Assembly: GCF_026547205.1 (NCBI RefSeq)
Contig: NZ_CP106877.1
Location: 1,638,771-1,702,770 of the forward strand
Direction: 5' to 3'
DNA: 64,000 bases
Source of the DNA: Fervidibacillus halotolerans
GTDB taxonomy: Bacteria; Bacillota; Bacilli; Bacillales; Caldibacillaceae
Made by a program: the position numbers and the translations under genes. The notes beneath the pieces are model-generated. The model searched no databases. It had not been told where the DNA came from and saw only the letters and a program-made list of their open reading frames with translations. How positions within the stretch are numbered: the stretch's first letter is position 1; every line of letters starts with the position of its first letter. This document shows positions 7,889-17,896 of the stretch, one piece after another.

Positions 7889-10081
7889 TTAATTCATCAC
7901 ACGGCGTACTGCGTAAATATCTGGAATTTGTTTGATTCGATCCACAACTTTTTGCAAGTGGGAAATATTGTGAATGGAAATGGATATTAAAATCGTTGCC
8001 ATTTTGTTTCGATCAGTCTTACCTGTTACAGCAGTAATATTCGTTTTCGCTTCATTTACCGCTTGCAATACTTCATTTAACAATCCGCTTCGATCGAAAC
8101 CGTTAATTTCCAAATCCACATTATACTCTTTTTTACTTCCCGTATATCCTTCCCATTCCACAGAGATTAATCGGTCTTGAATATTTTTATCTTTAATATT
8201 TGGACAATCAACACGATGAACAGAAACACCCCGACCCTTTGTAATATATCCGACGATTTCATCACCAGGAATCGGATTGCAGCATTTCGACAGTCTGATG
8301 AGCAAATTATCTACGCCCTTTACGCGAACTCCTGAATCCCTGCGCTTTGAGCGATTGATCGGCCTTAATTCGGAAACATCCTTTAAAAGAGTCAGTTCCT
8401 CTTTTTCTTTCCTTTTCCGGAACTTTTCCGTCAATCGATTTGCGACTTGTGCAGCGGTAATTCCGTTGTATCCCACAGCCGCATACATATCTTCTTCATT
8501 CGCAAAATTAAATTTTTCCGCAACCCGTTTCATATTTTCAGCCGTCATTATTTCTTTCAAATCAAAATCGAGATTACGGATTTCCCTTTCCACTAATTCG
8601 CGACCCTTGATTACATTCTCCTCTTTTAATTGCCTTTTGAAAAATTGTTTAATTTTATTCTTGGCTTGGGATGTTTGGGCAAGTTTTAACCAGTCCCTAC
8701 TTGGTCCATAGGAATGCTTTGAAGTTAAAATCTCAACAATATCCCCGGTTTTTAATTTATAGTCAAGGGGAACAATTTTATTATTTACCTTTGCACCAAT
8801 CGTTTTATTTCCAATTTCCGAATGAATTCGATAGGCAAAATCGATCGGTACAGAGCCGGCGGGAAGTTCAATAACATCCCCTTTCGGCGTAAATACATAG
8901 ACCATATCGGAAAATAAATCAATTTTCAACGACTGCATAAATTCGACCGCATTTGCCGTTTCGTTTTGAAATTCTAAAATTTCTCGAAACCAGGTAAGTT
9001 TTTTCTCGAAGGCGTCCTTTTCAGCAACTTTCTTTCCTTCTTTATATGCCCAGTGGGCAGCGATCCCGTATTCAGCAATCTGATGCATATCGAACGTACG
9101 AATTTGAACTTCCAACGGTTCACCCTTTGGACCGATCACAGTCGTGTGTAACGATTGGTACAAATTTTGTTTCGGCATGGCGATGTAATCTTTGAAACGT
9201 CCAGGCATCGGTTTCCAACACGTATGGATAATCCCGAGGACGGCATAACAATCTTTAATACTGTTTACAATGATTCGAACAGCTAAAAGGTCATATATTT
9301 CATTAAATTGCTTATTTTGTAACACCATTTTCCGATAAATACTATAAATATGTTTCGGTCTTCCGGTGATTTCCGCTTCAATCGGTACTTCGTTTAAACG
9401 ATTTCTAATTTCATCGATTACATCATGTAAATATTGTTCCCGTTCCGCCCGTTTACGTTTCATTAAATTTACAATTCGGTAATATTGTTGTGGATTCAAA
9501 AAACGAAGGGCTGTATCTTCCAACTCCCATTTGATACGGGAAATTCCGAGTCGGTGAGCAAGGGGAGCAAAAATCTCCAATGTTTCATTTGCAATCCGTC
9601 GTTGTTTTTCAACCGGCAAAGCTTTCAACGTCCGCATATTATGAAGACGATCGGACAGTTTGATTAAGATGACTCGCATATCTTTCGCCATTGCAACGAA
9701 CATTTTTCGATGATTTTCCGCTTGTTGTTGTTCATGGGATTTATATTTTATTTTCCCTAGTTTCGTGACCCCATCGACAAGCATGGCAATTTCGTCTCCA
9801 AATTCCTCGGCAACTTGTGCCAAGGTGACTGGCGTATCTTCCACCACATCATGAAGGAAACCCGCGGCTAGTGTTGAAGGATCCATCCGCAACTCTGCCA
9901 AAATGGAGACAACTTGAATAGGGTGAACGATATATGGCTCACCCGACTTTCGAAATTGGTTAACATGAGCTTTTTTTGCAAATTCATAGGCTCTCTTTAC
10001 AAGTTCAACATGTTCATCGCTCAAATATCGTTCAATTTTTTCAAAACACTCTTCCGCGGATATAGATTGATCGGTACTCAT
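7889..10081 (-). CDS. relA: Bifunctional (p)ppGpp synthetase/hydrolase Rel
   Basis: Long RSH protein of 730 residues that makes and degrades the stringent-response alarmone. The HD hydrolase domain has H53, H77-D78 and E81-D82 intact. The synthetase domain follows (about 240-340, including [19 protein letters not shown]), then TGS (about 395-455) and a C-terminal ACT domain (about 655-728). Both catalytic halves look functional, as expected for the single long RSH of Bacilli. An AGGTGA SD precedes the ATG at 10081. It has its own leader of over 300 bp after the apt terminator. Confidence 0.97.
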   Translation of the reverse strand: MSTDQSISAEECFEKIERYLSDEHVELVKRAYEFAKKAHVNQFRKSGEPYIVHPIQVVSILAELRMDPSTLAAGFLHDVVEDTPVTLAQVAEEFGDEIAMLVDGVTKLGKIKYKSHEQQQAENHRKMFVAMAKDMRVILIKLSDRLHNMRTLKALPVEKQRRIANETLEIFAPLAHRLGISRIKWELEDTALRFLNPQQYYRIVNLMKRKRAEREQYLHDVIDEIRNRLNEVPIEAEITGRPKHIYSIYRKMVLQNKQFNEIYDLLAVRIIVNSIKDCYAVLGIIHTCWKPMPGRFKDYIAMPKQNLYQSLHTTVIGPKGEPLEVQIRTFDMHQIAEYGIAAHWAYKEGKKVAEKDAFEKKLTWFREILEFQNETANAVEFMQSLKIDLFSDMVYVFTPKGDVIELPAGSVPIDFAYRIHSEIGNKTIGAKVNNKIVPLDYKLKTGDIVEILTSKHSYGPSRDWLKLAQTSQAKNKIKQFFKRQLKEENVIKGRELVEREIRNLDFDLKEIMTAENMKRVAEKFNFANEEDMYAAVGYNGITAAQVANRLTEKFRKRKEKEELTLLKDVSELRPINRSKRRDSGVRVKGVDNLLIRLSKCCNPIPGDEIVGYITKGRGVSVHRVDCPNIKDKNIQDRLISVEWEGYTGSKKEYNVDLEINGFDRSGLLNEVLQAVNEAKTNITAVTGKTDRNKMATILISISIHNISHLQKVVDRIKQIPDIYAVRRVMN

Positions 10082-10224
10082 AAAAAATCACCTTTATTTT
10101 CAATGCGTCGTATATGTTGAATTACATATTATTATGATAATATAATTTATAAATCCCACATACCTAGGGGAATTCACCGGCATTTTCAGTAATCGAGACC
10201 ATTTACGTATTCTTGATTGTATTT

Positions 10225-10253
10225 ATTATTAATAAATTTTATAAAATTGTAAA
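10225..10253 (-). promoter_or_regulatory. Putative rel promoter in the 10082-10428 gap
   Basis: Minus strand TTTACA (10248-10253), 17 bp, AATAAT (10225-10230), giving an untranslated leader of about 130 nt. The gap is very AT-rich, so other -10-like hexamers exist. Besides this and the apt terminator, the gap holds a perfect short palindrome, TATTAT-G-ATAATA, at 10130-10142; I see no gene. Confidence 0.4.
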
Positions 10254-10351
10254 GTAATTTGTGCTTATTTTTTCAAAAAATTAATATGAATAGCTTTCCA
10301 AGACTCGTTCATACGTATAATAAAATCCATCCCAGTATTCATTTCATTTCG

Positions 10352-10381
10352 TTAAAAATAAGCTTGGCATATGAGCCAAGC
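10352..10381 (-). terminator. Terminator downstream of apt
   Basis: Minus strand GCTTGGC, 6-nt loop, GCCAAGC (10362-10381), then TTATTTTT. The 7-bp stem is perfect. Confidence 0.75.
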
Positions 10382-10428
10382 AGCTTAGAGAAATGGCCTG
10401 TAATGTTCAAACGAGTAAAAGATGGTAA

Positions 10429-10941
10429 TTAATATTGCATCAACGCTTTAATATCGTATCCTATTAGTTTTTCCCGACCGTTTAAATAGGTTAATTCAAT
10501 AAGAAATGCACAGCCGACGACGACTCCACCTAATTGTTCAACAAGTTTGATCGTAGCATCAATTGTACCACCTGTTGCAAGTAAGTCATCGATAATCAAT
10601 ACTTTTTGTCCCGGCTTTATTGCGTCCTTATGAATGGTCAACACATCTTTTCCATACTCAAGTCCGTATTCCACCTTTACCGTTTCCCTCGGTAGTTTCC
10701 CTTCTTTCCGAACGGGAGAAAAGCCAACACCTAGAGCAAAGGCAACCGGACATCCAATAATAAAGCCGCGTGCTTCTGGACCAACGACGATATCGATTTC
10801 TTTTTCCTTTGCATATTCGACGATTTGTTCCGTTGCATATTTAAACGCTTCACCGTTATTCATTAACGGGGTAATATCTTTAAATTCAATACCTTTTTTC
10901 GGGAAATCATGAACGATTGCCACATATTGTTTCAAATCCAT
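10429..10941 (-). CDS. apt: Adenine phosphoribosyltransferase
   Basis: Purine salvage enzyme that converts adenine and PRPP to AMP. 170 residues. The PRPP-binding loop [13 protein letters not shown] is at 114-126, and GPEARGF at 54-60 is typical of Apt. AAGGAGG lies 10 nt before the ATG at 10941. The start overlaps the 3' end of recJ by 10 bp, which suggests translational coupling. The recJ-apt-rel order is the B. subtilis order. Confidence 0.97.
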   Translation of the reverse strand: MDLKQYVAIVHDFPKKGIEFKDITPLMNNGEAFKYATEQIVEYAKEKEIDIVVGPEARGFIIGCPVAFALGVGFSPVRKEGKLPRETVKVEYGLEYGKDVLTIHKDAIKPGQKVLIIDDLLATGGTIDATIKLVEQLGGVVVGCAFLIELTYLNGREKLIGYDIKALMQY

Positions 10942-13289
10942 ATGATTTTTTCCTCCTTAATCTTTCCAATGGGTAAATAATGATCGAACCATTGTTTCAA
11001 ATCTCGATATGGGGAATATAACAGTAGCTTCTCCAATCGAACTTCCTCTTGTATTCTTTGATAGGTTGGAGATTCCGACAAATCCCTTTTTTTCTGAATT
11101 TCGCATACGGTTACAATCCCATTATTTATTGTAACAAATTCCAATTCAGAAAACACCTTTGTCATAAAATGGACGGTATTTGTTGTCCATCCTCGATATT
11201 TTGCTAGTTCCTTTCCATACCGATTCAAATCGAATACTCCCTTTTTAACAAGAAACAAGTAAAACCATTTGAAATGGTCCCTCGTCGGTAGAGTACTAAA
11301 ATAATTCGTTCCGTCTTGGTAAAAATAAGCGTAAATTCGTGATATCTTTTTGCCTTTAATCAATGATGTTATGATGTTTTCTGAAGGGGGAAAATCTAAA
11401 AATACAATATTCATTTCGTCCAATGGGCAATCCTTCGCATCTTCATCCGTATGGATTAGCCTTACGTCCTGGGAGAATTCGGACAATCCGAATTTAGAAA
11501 AGTTGCGTTCATCAAATAAAATCAACCGTCGATTTTTTTCAGGTATTTTATGGATCCAACGATGTAGGGGATGATGGCCGCGATAATCAAACAATTGCCA
11601 CTCATTGACAGAAATGTCTTTTAAATAGATTTGGGGCCTCCGAACTTGGTTCCATTCGTTGATTCCCAATTCTCCGATGAGAGATACGCTCGATAAAGGG
11701 GATAGCTGATCTGCGATTTCTCCCATTTGAAAGCCAATGCCATCTACCGAATGGTTTCCATCTGTTGCTGAAAATTTAAAATGATTCAAATCGGCTCCTA
11801 CTTTTTTTATGTTCGATAATTGAATATCTTTAATTAAAATTTTTGGTTTTGGATGATCAGTACCAAAGGGCGCAAGCATTTGCATTTGCTCAAGACTTTG
11901 GAGATCGATTGTGTCCAAAGAAAAGATCCCATCCAATTCGGTAACAGGGATAAAGTCTTCCTCCGTTAATTGTTCGGTTGCTAGTCCGTTTAATCGATCC
12001 CGCAAACGATCCACCTTTTCCATTTCAACCGTCATTCCAGCTGCCATTGGATGACCTCCGAAATGAAGCAATAAATCCTTACATTGGCGAAGATTATTGT
12101 ATAAATGAAAACCCGGTATACTTCTCGCTGAACCTTTAGCCAAGTTGTGTTCAGCATCATAAGAGAAAACGATGGTTGGTCGGTAAAATCTTTCCACAAG
12201 TCTGGAAGCGACAATACCTATTACCCCCGGATGCCAATTCTGTTTTCCGACAACAAGAACTTTATCCTTTTCAAGTCCCCTCCGATGAATCTCTTCAACG
12301 GCTTCCTTTTCCATTTCATTTACAATTTCCTGTCTTTTACGGTTCATTTCGTTCATTTCTTGTGCCAGTCGTTCAGCTTCTTCGACGTCTTCAGATAAAA
12401 GAAGTTCAACGGCTATATTTGCATGTTCTAATCTCCCGGGTGCATTCATCCTCGGGGCAATACTAAAACCGACCGTTTCTTCGTCAATTTCAAGTTGGTT
12501 AATTCCCGCTGCTTTCATCAAGGCGGAAAGTCCAATATGGTTCGTTCCTTTTAATAATTCTAATCCCTTTTTGACAAATTGACGATTTTCTCCAGTAAGC
12601 GAAACGAGATCGGCGATGGTTCCGATTGCAACGAGGGGAAGGAGATGATAAGGTGGGGTACGCAGTAGAGCACTAGCCACTTTAAAGGCAACCCCGACCC
12701 CGGCTAATTCTTTAAATGGATAGGTTGAATCGGGACGTTTCGGATGAATAACGGCTACAGCCTCCGGAAGTTCGGGACCTGGTTCATGATGATCGGTAAT
12801 AATCAAGTCCATTCCGAGTTGTTTTGCAATTTTCGCTTCATGTATGGCAGCAATTCCGTTATCAACGGTAATAATTAGGTCGACCCCTTCATCTTTTAAA
12901 AAGCGGAACGCCTCCTCATTCGGTCCATATCCTTCCAAAAATCGATCCGGTATGTAATAATCCACCTTCGCTCCTAACGTCTTCAATGTAACGAGCAATA
13001 CGGTCGTACTCGTCACTCCATCGGCATCATAATCACCGTAGACGATCATTTTCTGGCCCTTTTTGATCGCCTCATAAATTCGCTTAACACAAACATCCAT
13101 ATCAGTTAATAAAAATGGATCGAAAAAAGCATCATCTTTTAAAAACTGAACAGCTTTTTCAACCGTATCGATTCCTCGATTGACAAGTAAAGTAGCAACA
13201 AGAGGTGTTAATTCCAGCTGTTCCATTAGTTGTTGTATGTTTTCACGATTCCCTTTTCTCAGTATCCATCGTGTCTTTGGCTGTAGCAT
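10932..13289 (-). CDS. recJ: Single-strand-specific 5'-3' exonuclease RecJ
   Basis: DHH-family nuclease that resects 5' ends in recombination and repair. 785 residues, like B. subtilis RecJ. Metal-binding motifs are visible: GDYDADG at 85-91, VDNGI at 142-146, DHH at 166-168 and KGSARS in the DHHA1 domain. An OB-like domain and a Firmicutes C-terminal extension (from about 570) follow. The SD AGGTGA precedes the ATG at 13289. No missing catalytic residue was noticed. Confidence 0.96.
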   Translation of the reverse strand: MLQPKTRWILRKGNRENIQQLMEQLELTPLVATLLVNRGIDTVEKAVQFLKDDAFFDPFLLTDMDVCVKRIYEAIKKGQKMIVYGDYDADGVTSTTVLLVTLKTLGAKVDYYIPDRFLEGYGPNEEAFRFLKDEGVDLIITVDNGIAAIHEAKIAKQLGMDLIITDHHEPGPELPEAVAVIHPKRPDSTYPFKELAGVGVAFKVASALLRTPPYHLLPLVAIGTIADLVSLTGENRQFVKKGLELLKGTNHIGLSALMKAAGINQLEIDEETVGFSIAPRMNAPGRLEHANIAVELLLSEDVEEAERLAQEMNEMNRKRQEIVNEMEKEAVEEIHRRGLEKDKVLVVGKQNWHPGVIGIVASRLVERFYRPTIVFSYDAEHNLAKGSARSIPGFHLYNNLRQCKDLLLHFGGHPMAAGMTVEMEKVDRLRDRLNGLATEQLTEEDFIPVTELDGIFSLDTIDLQSLEQMQMLAPFGTDHPKPKILIKDIQLSNIKKVGADLNHFKFSATDGNHSVDGIGFQMGEIADQLSPLSSVSLIGELGINEWNQVRRPQIYLKDISVNEWQLFDYRGHHPLHRWIHKIPEKNRRLILFDERNFSKFGLSEFSQDVRLIHTDEDAKDCPLDEMNIVFLDFPPSENIITSLIKGKKISRIYAYFYQDGTNYFSTLPTRDHFKWFYLFLVKKGVFDLNRYGKELAKYRGWTTNTVHFMTKVFSELEFVTINNGIVTVCEIQKKRDLSESPTYQRIQEEVRLEKLLLYSPYRDLKQWFDHYLPIGKIKEEKIIWI

Positions 13290-13372
13290 TAACCTTCACC
13301 TCTCAACCTTTCCATTATACAAAACAGATGAAGGGGAATCAATGGAAGAGGGGAATTTCCCCTTGATTGGAC

Positions 13373-13399
13373 AAAAAAAAGACCCGCATGAAGCAGGTC
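13373..13399 (-). terminator. Terminator downstream of secDF
   Basis: Minus strand GACCTGC, 5-nt loop, GCGGGTC, then T8. It separates secDF from recJ. Confidence 0.85.
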
Positions 13400-13411
13400 G
13401 AGCAAGCAAGT

Positions 13412-15673
13412 TTATACTTGCGGTTGATCAGAATATTTCTTTCGTTCTTTGTAAGTGACAATAGTTCCCTTTTTCTTTAATTCTTTACCCTTCCAAACTA
13501 GCCAAAGTTGTGCGGCGATAAATAGGGAAGAGTATACGCCGATCAATAATCCGATAAGCATAGCTAAAGAAAAGTTCCAAATGGCTTCACTTCCAATTAA
13601 CAATAGGAGGATCACCGGTAGTAAAGTTGTAATAGATGTACTGATAGATCGAATCAATACTTGCCGCAAACTCTTATTGACGATATCCACCAATTCTTCG
13701 TATTTCCGAATCCGTCTTTTCTTTTTCATATGAGCTCGAATTCGGTCAAAGGTGACGATCGTATCATTGACGGAATATCCGATAATGGTTAAAATCGCCG
13801 CAACGAAATTCAAATCCACTTCCATCCGTGTCAAACTGAAAAGAGCAATCATGAAAAAGGCATCGTGTAATAGGGCAAGGATTGCCGCGAGAGCCATCCG
13901 AATTTCAAAACGAAGGGTCACGTATAAAATCATCCCGATGGAAGCAATTCCCACAGCAAAAATGGCGTTCTTTACCAATTCTCTACCAACAGTTGGAGTA
14001 ACTACACTGACATTCGGATCGCTACCGTATTTTTCATGGAAATAGTCCTTCAACTCATTGACTTTGTCCTTATCTAATACCCCTTTGTACCGGGCGGAGG
14101 CTCGAGTATGATCTTCTCCTGATAAAACGATATCGTTCGTTTCAATGCCAAAGTTTTCTAAATCCTTTTGAATTTCTTCCGTTGTTAACGTTTTGTCTGC
14201 CATTACTTCAATTCTCGTTCCACTCGTAAAATCAATAGACAAATTGAGGTGGAAGATAAGTAAGATGACGATTCCAGCACTAATTAATACGGAAGATAGA
14301 GTGAAAAAGATTTTCCGATATTTTACGAAATCGAGCGTATCGAATTTTGTCGGAAGTTCCAACGTTTCGTATCCTTCCCGAATATCTTTAACTTCTCCCT
14401 TCTTCACTCCAAACCATCCAAGTCGATGATTAAACCAGTTGCTTTTGATAAATAAACCAACGAAAAATCTGGTTAAATAGACAGCGGTAAAAAAACTAAC
14501 GATGATGCTCACCATCAACATCGTTGCAAAACCTTTTACCGAACTTGTCCCGAAGACGAATAACACAACGGCAGCAATCAAGGTCGTAACGTTCGCATCG
14601 AGAATCGTAATAAACGACGATTTATTCGCCTCTTTAAAGGCGGCTTGTAAAGACCTTCCGACCCGTAATTCTTCCTTGATTCGTTCGTAGGTGATAATGT
14701 TCGCATCGACCGCCATTCCGATCCCTAGTAAAAGCGCCGCAATTCCCGGTAAGGTTAAAATGGCATTTAATCCGTCATAAATCGCTAGGATTAAATATAT
14801 GTATACGGATAAAGAAACGGTAGCCACTATTCCCGGTAAACGATAAAAGGCAATTAAAAACAAAAATACAAGGGAAATGCCGATGATTCCGGCCTTTACC
14901 GTTCTTTGCAAAGCATCCACACCGAATTGGGCACCGACGGATGTGGAATAAATTTCATCCAATTTCACCGGTAGCGCACCTGCATTTAATAGATTGGCAA
15001 GGGTTTGCGCTTCCTCCGGTGTAAAATTCCCCCTAATTTCCACATTCGTACTATTAATCACTTGATCTACGCCAGGTGCGGATATGTATTTCGGATTTTC
15101 CTTTTTCGCTTCTTCAAGATAGGAGTCTACCCCTTCCTCGAAATCAAGCCAGATAACCATCACAGGAATATCCTGTTGTAAAACTTTTCTCGTCGCCTCG
15201 GCAAATTTCGACGCATCCTTCAATTCTAAAACAACATTCGGTTTTCCGGATTCATCGAAGGATTGTTTTGCAGACCCTTGAACTAAATCTGTACCGTCTA
15301 ACAATTTATGATCATGAGCATCACGAAACGTTAATTCAGCCGTCGTGGAAAGAATTTCCCGCGCTTCGTTTTGGTCTTCAATTCCCGCAAGTTGTACGCG
15401 GATTCGATTTCCTTCCTCAATTTGGATCCTCGGTTCACTTACGCCTAACACGTTAATGCGTCGATCCAATGCTTCAGCGGTACTCGCCATCGTTTCGCTC
15501 GTTATTTTCTCACCCTCGTTAACCGGATGCACTTCATACAAAACTTCAAAACCGCCCTGTAAATCCAATCCCAACTTTAATCGTCCTAAAATCGATTCGG
15601 TTGTCGTTCCCATTAAACTAAAAAATAATAGGACGAGAAGAAAAAAGGAAATAATTCTACTCCGTTTTACCAT
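13412..15673 (-). CDS. secDF: Fused protein translocase subunit SecDF
   Basis: Membrane proton-driven motor that helps SecYEG complete export. SecD and SecF are fused into one chain of 753 residues, as in Bacillus. A first TM segment (about 5-22) is followed by GLDLQGGFEVLYEV, the periplasmic P1 domain, five TMs with MAVDANIITYERI, then a SecF half with YSVNDTIVTFDRIR and five more TMs. The start is ATG at 15673 with AAGGAGG 9 nt upstream; the frame extends upstream through the promoter but is not coding. It is transcribed alone. Confidence 0.96.
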   Translation of the reverse strand: MVKRSRIISFFLLVLLFFSLMGTTTESILGRLKLGLDLQGGFEVLYEVHPVNEGEKITSETMASTAEALDRRINVLGVSEPRIQIEEGNRIRVQLAGIEDQNEAREILSTTAELTFRDAHDHKLLDGTDLVQGSAKQSFDESGKPNVVLELKDASKFAEATRKVLQQDIPVMVIWLDFEEGVDSYLEEAKKENPKYISAPGVDQVINSTNVEIRGNFTPEEAQTLANLLNAGALPVKLDEIYSTSVGAQFGVDALQRTVKAGIIGISLVFLFLIAFYRLPGIVATVSLSVYIYLILAIYDGLNAILTLPGIAALLLGIGMAVDANIITYERIKEELRVGRSLQAAFKEANKSSFITILDANVTTLIAAVVLFVFGTSSVKGFATMLMVSIIVSFFTAVYLTRFFVGLFIKSNWFNHRLGWFGVKKGEVKDIREGYETLELPTKFDTLDFVKYRKIFFTLSSVLISAGIVILLIFHLNLSIDFTSGTRIEVMADKTLTTEEIQKDLENFGIETNDIVLSGEDHTRASARYKGVLDKDKVNELKDYFHEKYGSDPNVSVVTPTVGRELVKNAIFAVGIASIGMILYVTLRFEIRMALAAILALLHDAFFMIALFSLTRMEVDLNFVAAILTIIGYSVNDTIVTFDRIRAHMKKKRRIRKYEELVDIVNKSLRQVLIRSISTSITTLLPVILLLLIGSEAIWNFSLAMLIGLLIGVYSSLFIAAQLWLVWKGKELKKKGTIVTYKERKKYSDQPQV

Positions 15674-15750
15674 GTTATTAATCCTCCTTAAGGAAACACC
15701 ACAATTCGGTGAACAATTCTCTGTCATTTGCTGGAAAGTCCAATATTTTT

Positions 15751-15779
15751 ATTATGGATTAGCTTCTTTCAGGTGTCAA
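15751..15779 (-). promoter_or_regulatory. Sigma-A promoter of secDF
   Basis: Minus strand TTGACA (15774-15779), exactly 17 bp, CATAAT (15751-15756). The upstream IS ends 17 bp from the -35 hexamer, so the core promoter is untouched. Confidence 0.8.
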
Positions 15780-15848
15780 TAGACGTCCAGAGGCATCAGC
15801 TATGAAGAGTATATTTCAAAGTTTTTCGTCAAAATAGGGATTTTCAAA

Positions 15849-15943
15849 TTATCCACAGTTGGTAAAATTTTCCAGTTACTTTCCTTCTAAAATTTTTAAA
15901 AACTAGTCCTATTAATGCGATTTTTCTATAAAGTTGTGGATAA
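15849..15943. repeat. Two inverted DnaA-box 9-mers inside the IS end
   Basis: TTATCCACA at 15849-15857 and its reverse complement TGTGGATAA at 15935-15943 match the consensus DnaA box exactly. Both lie in the non-coding low-coordinate end of the IS. Function unproven. Confidence 0.5.
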
Positions 15944-15992
15944 CTTGCTTTTTACTCCCTATTCATCACACCCTTCTGCTATAATAGAATTG

Positions 15993-17306
15993 TTAGGTAT
16001 ATGTAAACCTAACCTGTATTTTTTTACATTTTTTCAAATCCTCGACTGTTATAATGCGGGTTCGGATCGCTTCTAACAGCTTCGAGGATATTTCTTTTGC
16101 TGACTTTTTCAGCTGCTTCAAAAGTTTTGACCCATATTTATATAGTTGAACAAGGATATCAGCTATTTGAACAAGTAAGTAATGATTTTTCAGTGCATTG
16201 TAATTATGACAATTCACATGTTCAATTTCATACCAACCATTTTTCTGGTTATTAAAACCCTCATTTTCTATTTTCCAGCGTCTTCGACCTGCCTGAACAA
16301 GTATTTCTGCATTCCTTTCAGTTATTCGAAAGTTTGTAATAAACAGAAACTCCTGTTTTTTCTCATTCTCAGTTACTTTTACTTTTTCCACAAGATTTAC
16401 CAAACGATCGTTATAAGCAATATCATTGACCCAGAAATATTCTGAGCTTTTACCATTCGTTTCTAAAGATTGGATTGCTCTGAATTCTTGAGAAACCGTT
16501 TTAATCCGATCTTCTTTGAACCGGAAAATATATTTCCAATTGTGTTTATCACAAATTTCAAATACTGGTTCACAAGCATAAAGGCTATCTGCGATAAGAC
16601 AAATAGGAAGACGTTTAAATGTTTTCTTTAATTTATCGACTAGCCTCATAAAAGCTTTTAACTCACAATCCTGCTTTGGAACATTTTCTGACTCATTTTC
16701 TATAAATTCTGTAGCGATGCTAAGAACCATATCTCCTACCACAAGCTTGGCTTCTAGAACATGGTGCATATATGCCACTTTTGTTTCTCCGGTTTCCTTA
16801 TCCTTGTATTCCCTTCTCAGACAATGTTCACAGTGTTTTTCCTTAAATGTATGGATACCTGTCCCATCGAAAACAATTGGCCAATATTTATTTAGAATCC
16901 GGAAGGATTCTAAGCATCTTTTTTCAAAAAGTTTTTTGATTAGATAAATCCTTATGGTTTCAAGCTCTTTTGGCTCCAACTTTGCTAAAAAGTCATTAAT
17001 TGTATCATAATGCGGGAGCTCGTTGAGCTCTTTCAAACCCAAAACTACTCGAATATTTTCGATACATTCATCCTTATTAAACAATTCGGTCATACTTCTC
17101 ATTGATTTGATTCCAAATACACTTTTAAGAAGAATGGTGTAAAGGATTGTTTCTGGACCATAGGTAATGTAGCTTTGATGCCTTTTATCTTTTACTTTTT
17201 TTAGTTGATCTACCAAGTCTTTAAAGAAATGATTTTGAATCTTAACGAAGTCGAAGAAAAAGTTTTGGTTTTTTTCTCTTTCTCTTTTTTCTTTCCTTGT
17301 TAACAT
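15993..17306 (-). CDS. IS transposase, DDE type
   Basis: 437 residues, frame intact. Candidate catalytic residues are D147 (VFDGTGIHT), D240 (IADSLYA) and E348 in RRRWKIENEGFN, an RxxWxIEN motif like the YREK block of IS4-superfamily transposases. HCEHCLRR (159-165) contains a possible Cys/His knuckle. Basic coiled ends flank the core. A short inverted repeat (GTTAGGT/ACCTAAC) overlaps the stop codon. Adenine-rich codon use is a little unlike the neighbouring genes, as usual for recent mobile DNA. The subfamily is uncertain; similar proteins are often filed as generic transposase. Confidence 0.88.
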   Translation of the reverse strand: MLTRKEKREREKNQNFFFDFVKIQNHFFKDLVDQLKKVKDKRHQSYITYGPETILYTILLKSVFGIKSMRSMTELFNKDECIENIRVVLGLKELNELPHYDTINDFLAKLEPKELETIRIYLIKKLFEKRCLESFRILNKYWPIVFDGTGIHTFKEKHCEHCLRREYKDKETGETKVAYMHHVLEAKLVVGDMVLSIATEFIENESENVPKQDCELKAFMRLVDKLKKTFKRLPICLIADSLYACEPVFEICDKHNWKYIFRFKEDRIKTVSQEFRAIQSLETNGKSSEYFWVNDIAYNDRLVNLVEKVKVTENEKKQEFLFITNFRITERNAEILVQAGRRRWKIENEGFNNQKNGWYEIEHVNCHNYNALKNHYLLVQIADILVQLYKYGSKLLKQLKKSAKEISSKLLEAIRTRIITVEDLKKCKKIQVRFTYT

Positions 17307-17473
17307 TCACAAATCCCCCTTAAATCTTGATAAATCCAGATAAATTATCGCATATTTATCAAAATTTGGGGGCTAGAAGCTCAATTTATCTCGAAGAATT
17401 TTTACTCCTCAGAGCTGCAGAGGCATGGACCTATACTTTCCTTACTAATTTTTTAATTTTCCGTATAAATAAC

Positions 17474-17791
17474 CTAAAATTTGGATTCGTTGCTTTTTCC
17501 TAACAATTCCTTTAAATCATCAATTCCTTCCTCTGAAAACAAATCGGGCGCTTGCAATTGTTGAACGGTAGCATAGGAGATAAAATCACTTACCTTGACC
17601 TCGAATATATCGCTAACCATTTCATGCAATTGGATCTCATCTTTACGTTTCCGCCATTTCTTAGATACTAAATAATCCCATAATTCCTGTTCTGTAACGT
17701 GGGAATAATTCAACAACTTAAATTCTTCCAATTTGCTTTTTAGTACAACTAGGACTTCATCTCGATACTTTTCATAAGGGTGTTCGCTCAC
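17474..17791 (-). CDS. comN: ComN-like post-transcriptional regulator (YrzD)
   Basis: Small soluble protein of 105 residues. The start is GTG at 17791 with GAGGGGG 7 nt upstream; the longer open frame to 17857 lacks an SD. SEHPYEKYRDEVLVVLKSKLEEFKLL, EQELWDYLVSKKWRK and VSDFISYATVQ match the family to which B. subtilis ComN belongs; ComN acts after transcription on comE expression and binds DivIVA. In B. subtilis the gene also lies between spoVB and secDF. The IS sits just downstream of its stop. The role here is inferred from the family. Confidence 0.8.
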   Translation of the reverse strand: MSEHPYEKYRDEVLVVLKSKLEEFKLLNYSHVTEQELWDYLVSKKWRKRKDEIQLHEMVSDIFEVKVSDFISYATVQQLQAPDLFSEEGIDDLKELLGKSNESKF

Positions 17792-17896
17792 GGTTTTTCC
17801 CCCTCGTAAAATTGTCATCCTTGTCCAAACTGTCGCATATAATTCAATATATATCATTGTATAAAAAAAATGAAATTTTGAGAAGGCGGGAATGGA

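Larger units (their letters stand above)
15797..17417. mobile_element. Intact insertion sequence, 1621 bp, with 9-bp target duplication
   Basis: Terminal inverted repeats begin CAGCTATGAAGAGTA at 15797 and, on the other strand from 17417, CAGCTCTGAGGAGTA (13 of 15 identical). CAGAGGCAT is duplicated directly at 15788-15796 and 17418-17426. One transposase gene on the minus strand fills most of it; about 195 bp of non-coding DNA lies at the low-coordinate end. Removing the element and one duplication restores a small palindrome (GTCCA...TGGAC) between comN and secDF. A 9-bp duplication and the DDE layout fit the IS4 superfamily; the exact family is not established. Confidence 0.9.

Noticed and set aside
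8277-8711. 144-codon open frame opposite rel
   Set aside because: Lies within the conserved rel coding region on the other strand, with no SD and no recognisable protein.
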